A stretch of DNA of 64,000 nucleotides from Primorskyibacter aestuariivivens (GCF_028023675.1 NZ_JAQIOZ010000005.1:276538-340537); one strand, 5' to 3'; positions 28,498 to 38,101 are shown, counted from the first letter of the stretch. Notes: generated from the sequence alone by a model not told the origin. Numbers and translations: made by a program.

Positions 28498-29646
28498 ATG
28501 CCAGACAAGCCCTCGCCCATGCCAGTCTCCCCTCCGCCCGCCGCCGATCCGCGCAGGCTTCAGGTCTGGTTCCTTGGCATCATCGCCTTTGCCGTGATCC
28601 TGTTCCTGTTGGTACAGGCCAAGTTTCTGCTGATCTCGCTGGCCATCGCGATCATGCTGTTTTCGCTGACCTCGGATGCCATCAGCTATTTCCAGCGGCT
28701 GCGCATCGGCAATGCCAAACTGACCGTGGGTGTGGCGTCTTTTCTGGCGGTGATGCTGATCGCGGCGGTGCTGATTTCGATCTCGCTGATCATCCTGTCA
28801 CAGGCCAACACCGTCGTGGTGACCGTGCTGCAATACACCGAGGCCGCCCAGATCGCCGTGGCCGAACTTGTCGGCTGGATGGGCGAGGATGTGGAACGTG
28901 CCGTGCTCAACTGGCTGCAGGGGGTCGAGGTTGGCCCCTACCTGACCACGCTTGCCGGGCAAGCGGGCAATGTGGCCTCGGGCGCGGTACTGGTGACGCT
29001 CTTCGTAGGCTTTATGTTCCTTGAACGGCTCTGGTTCACGACCAAGCTCACCTCGCTCATGGGCGACGAGGAAAGCGCCAGCCGGGTCGAGCTGATCATC
29101 TCCTCCATCATCCACCGGGTGAACCGCTACCTCGTGGTCAAGGCCGTGATCAGTTTCGTGACAGGCGGGCTGGTCTATTTCATCATCGAATTTCTCGGCC
29201 TCGATCTGGCCTTTGCATTGGGTGTGCTGACCTTTGTTCTGAACTTCATCCCCAATATCGGCTCCATCGTCGCCACATTCGTTGTGGCGCTGGTGGCCTA
29301 TGTGCAGACCGGGGACACCGTGACCGGGGTCGGCGTGCTTGGGTTTGTCGGGCTCTGTCAGTTTGTCATCGGACAGGTGCTGGACCCGCTCCTGCTGGGC
29401 AAGACGCTGCGTCTTTCATCCTTCGGGATCATCGCCTCGCTGGCCTTCTGGGCGGCGGTCTGGGGCATCATCGGCATGTTCCTTGCGGTGCCGATCATGG
29501 TGTCGGTGATGATCGTGTGCTCGCATATCCCCGGCCTGCGCCCGGTGGCGGTTCTGTTGTCGCGCGAGGGCCTGCCCGATATGGATCTCGACAATGGGCG
29601 CGTGTCGTCACGCCGCGCAACCAACGCCTCGGACGACGCCGCCTGA
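28498..29646 (+). CDS. AI-2E family transporter (PerM/TqsA-type membrane protein)
   Basis: This is a 382-residue polytopic membrane protein with the family organisation: two N-terminal helix pairs, a soluble insertion (about 120-190), then a C-terminal helix block containing LTFVLNFIPNIGSIVATF and VLDPLLLGKTLRLSSFGIIA. The proline-rich N-terminus MPDKPSPMPVSPPPA is cytoplasmic. Family members export varied small molecules or Na+; the substrate is not predictable. The start at ATG 28498 was chosen over an upstream frame that runs back into ghrA. It converges with the SseB-like gene. Confidence 0.88.
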   Translation: MPDKPSPMPVSPPPAADPRRLQVWFLGIIAFAVILFLLVQAKFLLISLAIAIMLFSLTSDAISYFQRLRIGNAKLTVGVASFLAVMLIAAVLISISLIILSQANTVVVTVLQYTEAAQIAVAELVGWMGEDVERAVLNWLQGVEVGPYLTTLAGQAGNVASGAVLVTLFVGFMFLERLWFTTKLTSLMGDEESASRVELIISSIIHRVNRYLVVKAVISFVTGGLVYFIIEFLGLDLAFALGVLTFVLNFIPNIGSIVATFVVALVAYVQTGDTVTGVGVLGFVGLCQFVIGQVLDPLLLGKTLRLSSFGIIASLAFWAAVWGIIGMFLAVPIMVSVMIVCSHIPGLRPVAVLLSREGLPDMDLDNGRVSSRRATNASDDAA

Positions 29647-29650
29647 TCCC

Positions 29651-30439
29651 CTAACGCAGCTTCGGCGGTTTGTCCGGATCGCTGCCCGGTGCCGGGCGCA
29701 CCTCCTGTGGCTGCACCGGGTCAGGCAGATCGAACCGCAGCCCGTGCCGCGCCAATGCGGCCGCCAGCGGATCGCTGGGCTTGAAGAACGCCACATCCAG
29801 CGCACCAGCCTCGATGCCCGAGAATGTCAGCGCCTCGTTCACCGCGCCTGCCAGTGCCGGTTCCGCCCCGGGCAGGACATCGACAAAACCCAACAGATGC
29901 CCGCGCGAGCCATCGTCATAGGTGACGCCCGCCAGCCATGCCATCCGCGCCAGCCCAGTGGCCGTGGCCAGCTTGGTGTCCAAAGCGGTCAGCAGCTTCT
30001 CGGGCAGGCCCGCGGGAGGGTGCAATTCAGAAGGCCGCGCCTCGGCCTCGGCCGGGCCTTGCGACAGCGTCGCGGCCAGCCAATCCACCGCTTGCGGAGG
30101 GATCAGGATTGAGGACGGGGCGACCTCGGGGTTCACCGCCAGCCCGATCCCCTGCCCCGCCAACATCCCCGCAATGGCGCGCCCGGACAGCGCCGCATAA
30201 GGCGAAATGCGCCCGGTGAACTGCGCCAACCGCTCTTCGCGGTCAAAGAGCAGCACAAAACGCGCATCGGCCACGTCGAACAGCTCCGGCTCGATCTGAT
30301 CGCCCTCGGGGTCGCCGGTGAGCAGCAGGAACATCTCGCTATCGGCCAGCCGTTCATAAAAGCGCAGCCGCGCCGCGTCATCGGCGGGCGCGGCCTCCAT
30401 CGCTTCATGGGCACGATCCAGCGGGGTCATTTCGGTCAT
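29651..30439 (-). CDS. SseB-family protein
   Basis: This 262-residue soluble protein has an N-terminal SseB-like domain (residues about 1-130: FYERLADSEMFLLLTG, VLLFDREERLAQFTG, AVNPEVAPSSILIPPQAVDW) and a C-terminal region with GHLLGFVDVLPGAEPAL. The biochemical role of the family in proteobacteria is not established. The start MTEMTPLDRAHEAM (30439) overlaps the stop of the glycosylase gene by ATGA, so the two are an operon. The long upstream frame is a shadow of that gene. Confidence 0.75.
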   Translation of the reverse strand: MTEMTPLDRAHEAMEAAPADDAARLRFYERLADSEMFLLLTGDPEGDQIEPELFDVADARFVLLFDREERLAQFTGRISPYAALSGRAIAGMLAGQGIGLAVNPEVAPSSILIPPQAVDWLAATLSQGPAEAEARPSELHPPAGLPEKLLTALDTKLATATGLARMAWLAGVTYDDGSRGHLLGFVDVLPGAEPALAGAVNEALTFSGIEAGALDVAFFKPSDPLAAALARHGLRFDLPDPVQPQEVRPAPGSDPDKPPKLR

Positions 30440-31020
30440 TTCAGCACCTCCTGCACCCGGGCGCGCAGGACCGGCAAAAGCTCGGCCTCGAACCACGGAT
30501 TTTTCTTCAACCACGCGGTATTGCGCCAGGACGGATGAGGCAAGGGAAAGACCTGCGGGGCAGTGTCGCGCCAGCCCGCCACGGTGTCCGTCACCGAGGC
30601 CCGGGTCTTCAGATGCCATTTCTGCGCATAGCCCCCCACCAACAGGGTCAACGGCACATCGCCCAGCGCCTCCATCACCCGCGCCCGCCATGTCCGCGCG
30701 CAGATCGGCGGCGGAGGCAGGTCCGCGCCCTTGGCATTGTAACCGGGAAAACAAAACGCCATGGGAAAGATGGCGATTTTACCGGCATCGTAGAAGGTGC
30801 TTTGCCCGACACCCATCCAATCGCGCAATCTGTCGCCGGATGGATCGGTAAAGGGCCGCCCGCTTTCATGCACCCGCGCGCCCGGCGCCTGCCCGGCAAT
30901 CAGGATGCGCGCACCCGCCGCGTATTGGAAAACCGGGCGTGGCGCATGGGACGTCGCCGTGTTCGAAAACCGCTCGGAACAAAGCGAACAGTTTGATATG
31001 TCTGAAAGAAGTGCCTCCAT
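30436..31020 (-). CDS. uracil-DNA glycosylase family protein
   Basis: This 194-residue protein is of the uracil-DNA-glycosylase superfamily. Motif 1 is IAGQAPGARVHESGRPFTDPSG, shown here in parts as GQAPGARV and RPFTDPSGD. Motif 2 is PLPHPSWRNTAWL. An N-terminal NCSLC Cys pair resembles the Fe-S-cluster-type enzymes, but the complete four-Cys set is not obvious. It would remove damaged or deaminated bases. I prefer ATG 31020 (MEALLSDISNCSLCSERF); longer frames upstream lack conservation-like sequence. Confidence 0.78.
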   Translation of the reverse strand: MEALLSDISNCSLCSERFSNTATSHAPRPVFQYAAGARILIAGQAPGARVHESGRPFTDPSGDRLRDWMGVGQSTFYDAGKIAIFPMAFCFPGYNAKGADLPPPPICARTWRARVMEALGDVPLTLLVGGYAQKWHLKTRASVTDTVAGWRDTAPQVFPLPHPSWRNTAWLKKNPWFEAELLPVLRARVQEVLK

Positions 31021-31275
31021 CTTCACGATGATGACCCGGGACGCATAACAATCGCAAGCACCCCGCGAGCGGTGACGCAATAACGGCGCGCGGGGCACCC
31101 AAAGCCGGCCGCATGAGGTCAGGCGGGCCCGATGGACGGGGCCAACACGCGCGTCGGACACACCCTGCAAGATCCCGCTCTGACGCACCTACCCAATTTC
31201 CCGCCGTTGCCGGTGCGCAAAGCGTTTGCTACGCATGGGGCAACAAAAGGGCCGTGATGCCCTGAGGGGGGACAT

Positions 31276-32559
31276 ATGTATCGCGTCTGGAATTTCCTGA
31301 CCAACTATTCGCTGCTTCTGATATTCGGCGCGCTCATTGCGCTGGTCTGGGCCAATCTGGATGTGATCGCGCCGGTGGCGGGGAACCCGCATTACTGGGC
31401 CGACAGCTATCACCATTTTGTCGAATTCAAGATCTGGGACCACGCCCCCATCGGCCATCTGCATGACGGGCATCGCACGCTGACGCTGCATTATCTGGTC
31501 AATGACGTGCTCATGGCCTTCTTCTTTGCCATCGCCGCGAAAGAGGTCTGGGAGGCCGTGATCCTCAAGAACGGCTCGCTCAGGGGCAAACGCGCGGCCA
31601 CGCCGCTTTTTGCCACGGCGGGCGGCATGTTCGGACCCATCGCGGTCTATCTGGGTCTGGCAGCGGTGATGGGATCGGAAACCTATAACGCCGTGGCCAA
31701 TGGCTGGGCTATCCCCACCGCGACCGACATCGCCTTCAGCTATCTGGTGGGCCGTCTGGTCTTTGGTGCGGGCCACCCGGCGGTGCGCTTCCTGTTGCTT
31801 CTGGCCATCGCGGATGACGCGGCCGGGCTGATCATTCTGGCGGTGTTCTACCCCTCGGGCGAGCTTGCGCCGATCTGGCTGCTTCTGTCGCTGGGGGCCG
31901 CGGTCGGCGTGTTTGTGCTGGCCAACTGGCTTCCGCGCAAGCTGGATCGGGGCAATCAGGATCGCCCCACCTCGACCTGGGTGCGCAAGACGCTGTCCTT
32001 CTGGCCCTATCTTCTGGCCGCCTGTGCAAGCTGGTACGGCTTCATGATGAGCGGGCTGCACCCGGCGCTGGGGCTTCTGCCCATCGTGCCGACAATCCCG
32101 CATGCGGACCGTGCATTTGGCATTTTCTCCGAGGCCGAGCAGTACCTGACCGATCTTTTGAACATGATCGAACATGCGCTCAAACACCCGGTCGAGATCA
32201 TCCTGTTCTTCTTTGGCCTGTGCAATGCGGGGGTCGAATTCTCCTCCATGGGGACGGCCACATGGCTGGTGCTGGCGGGGCTGTTGATCGGCAAGCCGAT
32301 TGGCATCCTGCTGTTTGGCTGGGTTGCTGCCGTGCCGCTCAGGCTGGGCATTCCGCAAGGCATGCGCATCATCGACCTTGTTGTGATCGGCTTTGTCGCG
32401 GCCATCGGCTTTACCGTGTCGCTCTTTGTGGCCACTGTCGCCTTTGATGCGGGTCCTGTTCAGGATGCGGCCAAGATGGGGGCGCTGTTCTCCTTCGGTG
32501 CGGCCATCGTATCGATCCTCGCGGGCAAGCTGTTCCGGGTGGAAAAACAAAACCTTTAG
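31276..32559 (+). CDS. nhaA: Na+/H+ antiporter NhaA
   Basis: This 427-residue inner-membrane antiporter has about twelve helices. Hallmarks are LVNDVLMAFFFAIAAKEV, GWAIPTATDIAFSYLV and the ion-binding Asp pair in LLLLAIADDAAGLIILAV. A loop insertion with ADSYHHFVEFKIWDHAP near the N-terminus and the HAP/HLHDGH stretch are longer than in E. coli NhaA. It extrudes Na+ in exchange for protons, useful in a marine setting. It is a single gene, convergent with the BTAD/TPR regulator. Confidence 0.93.
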   Translation: MYRVWNFLTNYSLLLIFGALIALVWANLDVIAPVAGNPHYWADSYHHFVEFKIWDHAPIGHLHDGHRTLTLHYLVNDVLMAFFFAIAAKEVWEAVILKNGSLRGKRAATPLFATAGGMFGPIAVYLGLAAVMGSETYNAVANGWAIPTATDIAFSYLVGRLVFGAGHPAVRFLLLLAIADDAAGLIILAVFYPSGELAPIWLLLSLGAAVGVFVLANWLPRKLDRGNQDRPTSTWVRKTLSFWPYLLAACASWYGFMMSGLHPALGLLPIVPTIPHADRAFGIFSEAEQYLTDLLNMIEHALKHPVEIILFFFGLCNAGVEFSSMGTATWLVLAGLLIGKPIGILLFGWVAAVPLRLGIPQGMRIIDLVVIGFVAAIGFTVSLFVATVAFDAGPVQDAAKMGALFSFGAAIVSILAGKLFRVEKQNL

Positions 32560-32676
32560 CGGCGCAACATAAGCCGTGTGATCGCCAGACCGCGGGATGG
32601 CGATCCAACATCAGTTCGGGTCACTTTATCTTTGCCAAATCCGAACAAGACCTCAAGGTCGCGCTGCCATCGCCAA

Positions 32677-32706
32677 ATCGCCAGCCCGTGCGGGCGGTGT
32701 GGCGAT
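32677..32706. terminator. hairpin in convergent region nhaA / BTAD regulator
   Basis: ATCGCCA ... TGGCGAT enclose an inner GCCCG-TG-CGGGC stem. It lies in the 256-base non-coding stretch between the two convergent genes, which otherwise holds nothing I can support. A bidirectional terminator role is likely but unproven. Confidence 0.45.
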
Positions 32707-32815
32707 CGCGCGGCGGCCTTCGGCCTTGATCCCGCGCGGGTTGGTAAGCCTCAGAAGTTTCAGAAAATCCAATTGGTCTGCCGCTCGATGCCACTGCACT
32801 TGTCAGATAGCAGGA

Positions 32816-34459
32816 TCAGTCAAACGCCCCGGCCCTGCGGAAGCCATCCAGCAGCATCTCCAGATGCTCGGCCCGCTCATAGGGATAGGTTTCGCGCACA
32901 TAGGTCTCGTCGAAATCCGGTTGGATCTCCATCAGTCGCGTCAGGGCTTTGGACGCCAGCGTCTCATCCCCGAAATACCCGAATGTCGCCACGCAGCGCT
33001 GCAGCCCGCGCGCGTAATCCGGTGCAATCGCAAGCAATTGTCGCGCCGCGTCCTGCGCCGCACCGGCATTGCCCAGAAACATCTCGCAACTGGCAAGCTG
33101 ACCCAGAACAGGGGCGCGGCCCGGGTATTGCGGGTAGAGCCGGAAGATCATGCGCAGATGCTCGGGCGCATCTTCGGGGCGGCCCAGCCATTCCAGCGCA
33201 CAGGCCAGCCCGTGCCGCGCCAAGGCCGCAGACGGGTTCAACCGCACCGCCTCGGCGCTGTGAAATTCGCCCGCAGGGTAATCATGCCGCCCGAAGATCA
33301 GCGCCAGACCTGAGAAAGCATGCGCCTCCCACAGCGTTGGATCGGCTTTGAGCGCCCGGTCCGAATAGTCCAGCGACGCGGTAAAGGCCGCCGCCGTATC
33401 CTCGACCCAGCTCAGCAAGCCACGGCGGAACCAGATCCGCGCCAGACGCGCCAGCGCCGGGCCGAAATCCGGGGCCTGCCGGATCGCCCCCTGCATGAGC
33501 CGCTCCTGCGCATCGTTGTTTTCCGGTGTGCCATACCCCTCCCCGCCGGTGCGCTCGATCTCGTCGGCCTGGGCCAGAAGCTGCCAGGGACCAATCGTGG
33601 CCGGACGCGCGCGGGCCACCCGCTGCGCCTCGGCGCGGGCGATCTGGGGCTCAAGCTGGGCCACGATGGCGCGACTGACCTCTTCCTGAAAGGCAAAGAT
33701 ATCGTCCAGCTGCCCCTCGAAGGTCTCGGACCAGCGCGACCGCCCGGTCTCGGCCTCGGTCAGCGCAACGGAAATTTTCACCCGGTTGCCCAGACAGCGC
33801 AGCGTACCGGTCACGGCATAGGCTGCACCCACCTCGGCGGCGGCATCGCGCAACCCGATCTCACGCGGAGTTTTCCAGCCAATCGCCTCGGGGCCAATCA
33901 CCGGGAACCAGCGCCAATAGGACAGCGTTGTGCGCAGGTCATCAGCCAGCCCCAGCGCGATCATCGCATCATTCTCACCGTTCGACAGCGCTTCAAACGC
34001 AAAGAGCAGCACCGCGGGACGCGCCATGATTTGCGTGTCTTTTTCGGAACCACGCCCCGTATCTTCGGCACGGCGCGCGCGCAGCCAGTCCTCGAACCCC
34101 TCAGAAGGCAGATCGAACCCCTGCAGAAAACCCTCACCGCCCGCATCGCCTACATGAACCCGGGTCCCATCCAGCCAGACATGCTGACGATTGGCCTGCA
34201 AGAGATCCGCCGGCAAGGCCCGGCGAAGTACCGACAATTCCTGCCTCAGCGAGGCGCGGGCCTGATCCTCGGACCGGTCGGACCACAAGAGATCGGCCAG
34301 CAGACCACGCTCGGCCCGCATATCGGGCTGTTGCGACAGGTAGGCAAGCATGGCTTGTGCCCGCCGCGACAAATGCTCCAGAGCGCGCCCGTCCACCCGC
34401 GCGGCAAAGGGGCCTCGCAAGGTCAGCGACAATGAGGCGTTTGCAGTGACCTGATCCAT
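32816..34459 (-). CDS. BTAD/SARP-type winged-helix regulator with TPR region
   Basis: This 547-residue cytoplasmic protein has three parts. Residues about 10-100 are a SARP/OmpR-like winged helix (FAARVDGRALEHLSRRAQAM, LADLLWSDRSEDQARASLRQ). Residues about 145-275 resemble the TolB-like domain found in adenylate-cyclase-type regulators (LLFAFEALSNGENDAMIALG, YAVTGTLRCLGNRVKISVAL). The rest is TPR-like helices (ALKADPTLWEAHAFSGLALI, AVRLNPSAALARHGLACALE). It is probably a transcriptional regulator, divergent from kpsT with 181 bases between, so the capsule-export genes are plausible targets. No ligand is known. Confidence 0.8.
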   Translation of the reverse strand: MDQVTANASLSLTLRGPFAARVDGRALEHLSRRAQAMLAYLSQQPDMRAERGLLADLLWSDRSEDQARASLRQELSVLRRALPADLLQANRQHVWLDGTRVHVGDAGGEGFLQGFDLPSEGFEDWLRARRAEDTGRGSEKDTQIMARPAVLLFAFEALSNGENDAMIALGLADDLRTTLSYWRWFPVIGPEAIGWKTPREIGLRDAAAEVGAAYAVTGTLRCLGNRVKISVALTEAETGRSRWSETFEGQLDDIFAFQEEVSRAIVAQLEPQIARAEAQRVARARPATIGPWQLLAQADEIERTGGEGYGTPENNDAQERLMQGAIRQAPDFGPALARLARIWFRRGLLSWVEDTAAAFTASLDYSDRALKADPTLWEAHAFSGLALIFGRHDYPAGEFHSAEAVRLNPSAALARHGLACALEWLGRPEDAPEHLRMIFRLYPQYPGRAPVLGQLASCEMFLGNAGAAQDAARQLLAIAPDYARGLQRCVATFGYFGDETLASKALTRLMEIQPDFDETYVRETYPYERAEHLEMLLDGFRRAGAFD

Positions 34460-34640
34460 GCCAACCAGATTAACGGATTATCCGGCGTGAGGCACCCGAA
34501 GTTGTGCCCCCACTGCGTCAAAGCGCATGTTGCGTTGAATTTCCCCGTGCAATGGGGTCATAATGTCACCAGAATTGGTGTCTAAGACCACATTAACGAT
34601 CCTCCGCTAAAGAGAGGAGAGCAGCCCCCGAGGCAAGGCA

Positions 34641-35309
34641 ATGTTGGAATTCGAGAATGTCAGCAAGTCCTTCTGGACTGGCACGCAGCGTAAGGTGATC
34701 CTTGATCGCGCGTCCTTTCGCGTGAACCTGGGGGAGTCGCTGGGCATTCTGGCCCCCAACGGCACGGGCAAGACCACGCTGATCAAGATGATGGCCGGGC
34801 TGGAAAAACCCGATGAGGGCGAAATCCGGCGCGGCTGCCGTATCTCTTTCCCGCTGGGCTTCATGGGCGGGGTGGTGTCTAAACATTCGGCGCATGAAAA
34901 CTCCCGTTACATCGCGCGGCTCTATGGTCTCGACCCCGATTATGTGGAAGCCTACTGTCGATGGCTCTGCGGGCTGGAGGAATATTTCGACCAGCCGCTG
35001 GGCACCTATTCGTCCGGCATGCGGGCGCGGTTCACATTCTCGCTGATGCTGGCGCTGGATTTCGATATGTACCTGATCGACGAAGGCATGCCCAATTCCA
35101 CAGATGTGGAGTTCAACAAGAAAGCCGCCGCCATCCTTGCCGAGCGTCTCAGAACCACGACCATTGTCATCGTCTCGCACCAGGCGGAGGTGCTGGAAAA
35201 ATTCGCCCGCAAGGCCGGTGTCCTGCTGAATGGCCAGTTGCATATGTTTGAAACCTTGGAAGAAGCGAAACAGCTCTATGACTACCAAACCCAAGGCGCG
35301 GAAATTTAG
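34641..35309 (+). CDS. kpsT: polysaccharide-export ABC transporter ATPase (KpsT/Wzt-like)
   Basis: This 222-residue ABC ATPase is of the capsule/O-antigen export type. Walker A is LAPNGTGKTT, where Ala replaces the usual first Gly. The signature is YSSGMRARFTFSLMLALDFD and Walker B is MYLIDEG. SHQAEVLEKFARKAGVLLNG is the H-loop and D-loop end. The family couples ATP hydrolysis to export of polysaccharide across the inner membrane with a KpsM permease. No KpsM is present on either side, so the permease must be elsewhere. It overlaps the KpsE-like gene by 32 bases. Confidence 0.88.
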   Translation: MLEFENVSKSFWTGTQRKVILDRASFRVNLGESLGILAPNGTGKTTLIKMMAGLEKPDEGEIRRGCRISFPLGFMGGVVSKHSAHENSRYIARLYGLDPDYVEAYCRWLCGLEEYFDQPLGTYSSGMRARFTFSLMLALDFDMYLIDEGMPNSTDVEFNKKAAAILAERLRTTTIVIVSHQAEVLEKFARKAGVLLNGQLHMFETLEEAKQLYDYQTQGAEI

Positions 35310-37143
35310 GATCCGCCGCGACCGGCCCGCCCCCTTCACAGGTGGCGCCGGGCCGGAAGCGGCCGCATCGCCCGTGGTCAAACCTACGGGCAGTGAGGCT
35401 GAGCGCGCACCGGAGCAGGCGCAAACCCCTGACGCCGCGACCCTGCGCCAGCAGATCACTGAGGTTCGTGCAGACGCCGCCCCCGAAAAATCAAAATCCG
35501 AAAGCATCCGGGAAACCGTCGCCAAAACCGCGCGTGACTTTGGCGCGGGCTCACCCATTGCCAGGCTCGCCGTGGCGCGAAAGGCCAAGCAAGCCCCCGA
35601 CGCCACGTCCGAACCGGCACCTGAACCAGCACCCGAACCCACCGCGCCAGAGACCGCCCAGCCCGCCCGCGAAGGCGAGGTGTCTTCCGCTGCCCAGGTC
35701 GCGGGCGAGACCGACATGGACGCGATCCGCAAGGAGGGGCTGACCGGGAGGCAATTGCGCATGGCGCGCCGCATGGCCCAGAAACACGGTCTGGCCGTCA
35801 CCAGCGATTTCGACGCCGTGCGCCAGCTGCGCGCCAAGGGGATCGACCCGTTCCAGCGCTCCAACATGCTCGAACTGGTTGTGCCGGACCGCGGCAAGGA
35901 TGAGGGCGCAAAGGAACAGAAGGTCCAGTTGCCCCAGACCATGCCCGCAGGCGACAAGAACCTGCCCTCCACCGAACAGATGAGCCCGATGGAACGCCGG
36001 ATGCGCGAAATCGGCGATATCCAGAAGGACATCAGCAAACGCCGCCGCCGTAAATCTCTGCTCTTGCTCACGCGGCTGGCGTTCTTTGTGGGCCTGCCCA
36101 CGCTGATCGCGGGGTCCTATTTCTACGCTGTGGCCACGCCCATGTATGCCACGAAATCCGAGTTCCTGATCCTCGCCAATGACGGCGCCGGGTCGGGCGG
36201 CATGGGCGGGCTTCTGTCGGGCACGCAATTCGCCACGAACCAGGATGCGATTGCGGTGCAATCCTATCTCCAATCCAAGGACGCCATGCTGCGCCTCGAC
36301 CAGGATGTGGGGTTCCGCAGCCATTTCTCGCAGGACTGGATCGACCCGATCCAGCGGCTAAGCGGCGAGGCTTCAAATGAAGAGTCCTACAAACTCTTCA
36401 AGAAGAACATCGAGATCGGCTATGATCCGACCGAAGGCGTGATCCGCATGGAGATCGTCGCCGCCGATCCCCAGGTCAGCGCCGAGTATTCCAAGGCCCT
36501 GCTGACCTATGCCGAAGAACGGGTCGACAGCCTGTCGCAACGCAAACGCGAAGACCAACTCAAAGGGGCCAAGGAGGCGCTGGAAGAGGCCGAAAACGGC
36601 CGCCGCGAGGCGCAGCGCGTGCTGGTCAACCTGCAACAGACCAGCAATGTTCTGGACCCCGAGGGTCGGATCGCCTCGCTCCGGCAGCAGGTCAGCAATC
36701 TGGAAGTGCAGTTGCAGGAACGGGAATTGCAGTTGCAGGCCCTGCTCGACAATTCCCGCCCCAACCGGGCCAAGGTCGAGGGGGCGCAGGCGGACATCCG
36801 TCGGCTGAACGCGGCGCGGTCCGATCTCGAGGCCCGCATGACGCAGGCAACCGAGGGCGAGAATTCGCTCGCGCAGCTGGCGGCCGAAATCCAGATGGCC
36901 CAGGCCGATCTGGCCACCCGCGACCTGATGCTGCAGGAGGCACTAGCCTCGCTCAGCCAGACCCGCCGCGAAGCCAACAGCCAGGTGCGCTATCTGCAAA
37001 CCGCCGTGGAGCCGGTGCCGTCACAGGACCCCAGCTACCCGCGCAAGTTCGAGAACACGATCCTCGCTTTCCTGATCTTTGGTGGGATTTACCTGCTGAT
37101 TTCGCTCACCGCGTCAATCCTGCGCGAACAGGTCTCAAGCTGA
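35278..37143 (+). CDS. capsule polysaccharide export inner-membrane protein (KpsE/Wzz-like) with long N-terminal extension
   Basis: This 621-residue protein has a C-terminal 380 residues resembling KpsE. A first membrane helix (about 260-282, LLLTRLAFFVGLPTLIAGSY) is followed by a periplasmic coiled-coil region (GAKEALEEAENGRREAQRVL, SNLEVQLQERELQLQALL), a P-rich PVPSQDPSYPRKFEN segment and a last membrane helix, NTILAFLIFGGIYLLISLTA. The first 240 residues are an Ala/Pro/Glu-rich, probably disordered cytoplasmic extension with ESIRETVAKTARDFG and RMARRMAQKHGLAV. Usual KpsE proteins are near 380 residues. ATG 35278 lies inside kpsT. Confidence 0.85.
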   Translation: MTTKPKARKFRIRRDRPAPFTGGAGPEAAASPVVKPTGSEAERAPEQAQTPDAATLRQQITEVRADAAPEKSKSESIRETVAKTARDFGAGSPIARLAVARKAKQAPDATSEPAPEPAPEPTAPETAQPAREGEVSSAAQVAGETDMDAIRKEGLTGRQLRMARRMAQKHGLAVTSDFDAVRQLRAKGIDPFQRSNMLELVVPDRGKDEGAKEQKVQLPQTMPAGDKNLPSTEQMSPMERRMREIGDIQKDISKRRRRKSLLLLTRLAFFVGLPTLIAGSYFYAVATPMYATKSEFLILANDGAGSGGMGGLLSGTQFATNQDAIAVQSYLQSKDAMLRLDQDVGFRSHFSQDWIDPIQRLSGEASNEESYKLFKKNIEIGYDPTEGVIRMEIVAADPQVSAEYSKALLTYAEERVDSLSQRKREDQLKGAKEALEEAENGRREAQRVLVNLQQTSNVLDPEGRIASLRQQVSNLEVQLQERELQLQALLDNSRPNRAKVEGAQADIRRLNAARSDLEARMTQATEGENSLAQLAAEIQMAQADLATRDLMLQEALASLSQTRREANSQVRYLQTAVEPVPSQDPSYPRKFENTILAFLIFGGIYLLISLTASILREQVSS

Positions 37144-37185
37144 TCCACGGGATGGCGGGCATTTCCCCGCCTGCCATCTTGCGCT

Positions 37186-37229
37186 CAAATCTTTACCAAA
37201 AGATTTGCAAAAGTTTTCGAAAACTTTTG
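37186..37229. repeat. paired-hairpin element, copy C
   Basis: CAAATCTTT-ACCA-AAAGATTTG (37186-37207) is followed at once by the 22-base perfect palindrome CAAAAGTTTTC/GAAAACTTTTG (37208-37229), then CCCGCCCGG. It lies between convergent genes (KpsE-like and extensin-like) and would serve as a bidirectional terminator. Copy D at 59849-59892 shares the layout and the CCGCCCGG flank. Confidence 0.88.
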
Positions 37230-37240
37230 CCCGCCCGGAC

Positions 37241-38101
37241 CTACCGGCAGTATGGACCGCCGCGATGGCGCGCCGTGTCGTAATGGAAGTGATCTTCGTG
37301 ATACCCGTCTGATCCCGGCCCCAGCGTGGTGCCGAATGTTCCGCAGGCTGCCTTATGAGCCTTGCGCAGCACCCGGCCCTTCTTGCCCCGGCCCCAGTCG
37401 CGCAGCACGTTCAGCGTGTCACCGTTCTGCAACCGGATTTCCGAGATATCGATGGCCTTGCCCTTGCCATGCTCGGAAATCTTCGCCCCCGCCCGGTGAT
37501 TGCGGGTCCGGCACACGTAATGCGCCGCCACCTTGAGGCTGGAGACGCCGCCGCCCATCCGACCGACCGCGCGTTTCAAATCCCGATCCACCCAGCGGTT
37601 CAACGCCTTGGCGGTATCACAGGTCATGATCGCCTGCTGCGACAGGGTCACGCCGGACACCGCACGCACCTTGACCGCGTTGGGTGCGCCGCAGCCAGGA
37701 ATGCGCCCGGGCACATCGCCGACGCGCTCGCCCTGAATATCGCTGTTACCGCAGATGGCCCCGCGTTCCCGTTCGCGCTGCCGGGCCATGGCTTTCTTTA
37801 CAATGTGATCGGGCCGCAGGAACGGGCGCGGCGAGCGGGTCTTGCCCATGGTCGACACCGCCAGCACGACGCCTGACGTATTGGCGGCAAGATCATCCGA
37901 CGTCAGTTCAGAATAGTCCATCGGCGCTGGGTCGGTCACCGCGTCCGGAACGAATGCCGCAGGCCGAGCGCGGGGGCGCAAGGGCTCTGCCGCGACCTCT
38001 GAGACCCCGCCCCGCGCAACCGGCCGCAGTGAGCTTTCCTGTGCGTCTGCCAGGGCCGGCAAGGCCAGAACACTCATCAAAATCGCACTCACCAAACGCA
38101 T
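37241..38101 (-). CDS. extensin-like C-terminal domain protein, secreted
   Basis: This 286-residue protein has a signal peptide (MRLVSAILMSVLALPALADA). A low-complexity region of about 90 residues leads to the extensin-like C domain, with conserved Cys in GAICGNSDIQG, RIPGCGAPNAV, IMTCDTAKAL, HYVCRTRNH and GPYCR. The motif ISEHGKGKAIDIS and the ending DGYHEDHFHYDTARHR resemble zinc-peptidase sites. The domain is common in alphaproteobacteria; a peptidoglycan-related role is suspected but not established. Its start shares one base with the tyrA stop (TAATG). Confidence 0.85.
   Translation of the reverse strand: MRLVSAILMSVLALPALADAQESSLRPVARGGVSEVAAEPLRPRARPAAFVPDAVTDPAPMDYSELTSDDLAANTSGVVLAVSTMGKTRSPRPFLRPDHIVKKAMARQRERERGAICGNSDIQGERVGDVPGRIPGCGAPNAVKVRAVSGVTLSQQAIMTCDTAKALNRWVDRDLKRAVGRMGGGVSSLKVAAHYVCRTRNHRAGAKISEHGKGKAIDISEIRLQNGDTLNVLRDWGRGKKGRVLRKAHKAACGTFGTTLGPGSDGYHEDHFHYDTARHRGGPYCR

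Noticed and set aside
32560..32815. Small genes in the gap after nhaA
   Set aside because: Frames there have no ribosome site and the region looks like a convergent terminator zone.
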